This document shows positions 5,841 to 7,393 of a stretch of 7,393 nucleotides of DNA, piece after piece (position 1 is the first letter of the stretch; every line of letters starts with the position of its first letter). Both the position numbers and the translations under genes were made by a program. The stretch is taken from the NCBI GenBank assembly GCA_913062735.1, contig CAJXWI010000118.1, forward strand, positions 1 to 7,393, read 5' to 3'. The notes beneath the pieces were generated by a model that saw nothing but the letters and a program-made list of their open reading frames with translations, searched no databases and was not told the DNA's origin. This DNA is from an uncultured Arcobacter sp. (GTDB taxonomy: Bacteria > Campylobacterota > Campylobacteria > Campylobacterales > Arcobacteraceae).

Positions 5841-7393
5841 TTATAATCCAGGGGCTTTCCACATTGAAGTTGTAAGGTTCATATCTACTAATTTTAATTG
5901 TTCTTCATAAACAGCTGTCCACTTTTCTCTTATTATTTTGTAGGTTTGAGTATTAGCCTTATTTGCTTCGTAAGTTTTATTCCATTGAACTAATTGCATT
6001 GATGCGTCTTCTAAACTTGAAAATATTCCAGCTCCAACTCCTGCACTCATAGCAGCGCCTAATGCCGTAGCTTCAGTCACTTTTGGAATCTTGATTGTGC
6101 ATCCTGTTACATCTGCAAGAATTTGAGGCCATAAAGTACCTTTACTAGCACCTCCTGCAAATACAATTTCAGATATTTCAATATTTGAAAATTCTTTTAT
6201 TTTCTCCAAATTTATGGCTGATACAATGCAGGCATTCTCTTCTAATGACCTAAACATTGACGCTTTATTACACGTACTAGCGTCTAGTGAGAGATTGATA
6301 AAACTAGGACTTGCATGATACCACTTACCATATTTCATTGAATCTGAAAAGATAGGAAGAATTCCATGTGAACCTATTGGCACTTCTTTTGCTTTTTCTT
6401 CTAGAATTTCATAAACATCTTTATTTTGATCTTTTGCTTGTAGTTTTTCTAAATCACAAAAAGCATCTCTAAACCATTTCATTACAAGGCCTGAAAAGAA
6501 TGTAATTCCTTCTGCTTGAGAAAGCCCACTAATTACATGAGGGTTTACTCTTATATTCATAGAAGAGGGTGGCGGAGTGTTTTTAGGAATGTTTACAATT
6601 TGCTGCCAAAAAGATCCTCCTAAGATTGCAACATCTCCCTCTTTTACTACGCCTAATCCAGCACTTCCTAATTGAACATCTCCTCCACCCATTACTACTT
6701 TTGTAAGGGTTTTAAGACCAGTTAGTTCAGCTGCTTCTTTGCTTACAAAACCAATAGATGTTCCTGTTTCATAAATAGGAGGAAATATATCATCTTTTAT
6801 TCCAGCTCTTAGCGCAAGCTCTTTTTCCCATGTTCTTTTTTCTAAATTAAAAATACCAGAGGTTCCTGCATTACTAGGTTCGCAGGCAATTACGCCTGAG
6901 AGTTTGGCTAAAATCCAATCTGAAAGCATAGACATCGTATGTACTTGTGAATAAAGTTCTGGTTTATTATTTTTAAGCCATAAAATTCTAGGAAGTGCAC
7001 CTAAAGCAAAGGTTTGACCTGAGATATCGTAGGCATCTTTTTCAAAAAAAGCATCTTCTTTTTGTAGTTCTTGCACTTCTTTAGAAGCCCTTGAATCTAC
7101 ATTCGCAACCGCCCATAACTCACGGCCGTTTTTATCGTATAAAACAATTCCTTCTCTCATACTAGTAGCACTTAGGGCTAAAATATCATTGGCATTGATA
7201 GAGGCTTGTTCTATACATGTTTTAATACAAGATATAACTAGGGGCCAGTTCTTTTCGTAATCAAAACTCATAGAATTAGGAACACCACTTTCTTCTAGGT
7301 GGGTCCATTCTTTTTGTTCCATAGAAATTTGATTTCCAATCATGTCAAATAAAACGGCTCGTATACTTCCCGTACCTGCATCTATTGCTAATA
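5841..7393 (-). CDS. lsrK: Autoinducer-2 kinase LsrK, 5' partial
   Basis: FGGY-family carbohydrate kinase that phosphorylates imported AI-2 (open-chain DPD) with ATP to phospho-AI-2 in the cytoplasm; in enteric bacteria this product relieves LsrR repression. The frame runs through the right edge: codons beyond the ATG at 7343 read LAIDAGTGSIRAVLFD, the N-terminal phosphate-binding motif of LsrK, so that ATG is an internal Met. By comparison with E. coli LsrK (about 530 aa), roughly 15 residues are missing. Numbering from the internal Met: SMREGIVLY ~61-69, GGGDVQLG with presumed catalytic base D222, FAGGASKG 395-402 near the nucleotide, and the C-terminus TTSMWKAPGL, almost identical to E. 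coli LsrK. These LsrK-specific stretches separate it from glycerol, xylulose and rhamnulose kinases. GC is visibly higher (sample rows 33-42%) than in the kinase gene on the left. A terminator follows, so it is likely the last gene of its transcript; its upstream lsr partners, if any, are outside the window. Confidence 0.94.
   Translation of the reverse strand, partial: LAIDAGTGSIRAVLFDMIGNQISMEQKEWTHLEESGVPNSMSFDYEKNWPLVISCIKTCIEQASINANDILALSATSMREGIVLYDKNGRELWAVANVDSRASKEVQELQKEDAFFEKDAYDISGQTFALGALPRILWLKNNKPELYSQVHTMSMLSDWILAKLSGVIACEPSNAGTSGIFNLEKRTWEKELALRAGIKDDIFPPIYETGTSIGFVSKEAAELTGLKTLTKVVMGGGDVQLGSAGLGVVKEGDVAILGGSFWQQIVNIPKNTPPPSSMNIRVNPHVISGLSQAEGITFFSGLVMKWFRDAFCDLEKLQAKDQNKDVYEILEEKAKEVPIGSHGILPIFSDSMKYGKWYHASPSFINLSLDASTCNKASMFRSLEENACIVSAINLEKIKEFSNIEISEIVFAGGASKGTLWPQILADVTGCTIKIPKVTEATALGAAMSAGVGAGIFSSLEDASMQLVQWNKTYEANKANTQTYKIIREKWTAVYEEQLKLVDMNLTTSMWKAPGL

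Noticed and set aside
7341..7343. ATG at 7341-7343 as the lsrK start
   Set aside because: The frame continues to the window edge and encodes the essential DAGTGS phosphate-binding motif, so this Met is internal.

Overview
The window looks like a very AT-rich member of the Campylobacterota, most likely Arcobacter-like. The evidence is the tmRNA tag (ANNNNYSPAYAAA, the Campylobacter/Helicobacter 'NN...APAYAKAA' style), the AT-biased codon use, and a BvgS-like multi-domain sensor kinase. The genus is an inference; no rRNA or other marker is present.

Layout. (1) Positions 1-3932, + strand: a very large hybrid sensor histidine kinase whose 5' end lies outside the window. It has at least four periplasmic Venus-flytrap (SBP_bac_3) modules, an extra sensor-like insert, one membrane helix, a coiled coil and a HisKA/HATPase core. 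(2) Positions 3950-5083, - strand, convergent with the kinase: a self-inhibited (class II) Fic AMP-transferase with an N-terminal DUF4172-type region and a C-terminal winged helix. (3) Positions 5105-5214: the Fic upstream region, holding a 46-bp element repeated with an exact 55-bp offset. Each copy contains a palindrome, and a candidate -10 box sits between the boxes. (4) Positions 5379-5772, - strand: tmRNA (ssrA), complete from acceptor stem to encoded CCA. (5) Positions 5793-5821: a probable terminator. (6) Positions 5841-7393, - strand: lsrK, the autoinducer-2 kinase, running off the right edge. Its visible N-terminal motif continues past the last in-window ATG.

The genes do not form one pathway. 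The kinase senses periplasmic ligands and has no response regulator in view. LsrK phosphorylates the quorum-sensing molecule AI-2 and is an unexpected find in this lineage. tmRNA rescues stalled ribosomes. The Fic protein is probably a self-contained regulator that modifies proteins and may bind its own promoter. The points most worth checking are the Fic operator array, the presence of an lsr-type kinase in this lineage, the four-flytrap kinase with differing binding residues, and the short tmRNA tag.
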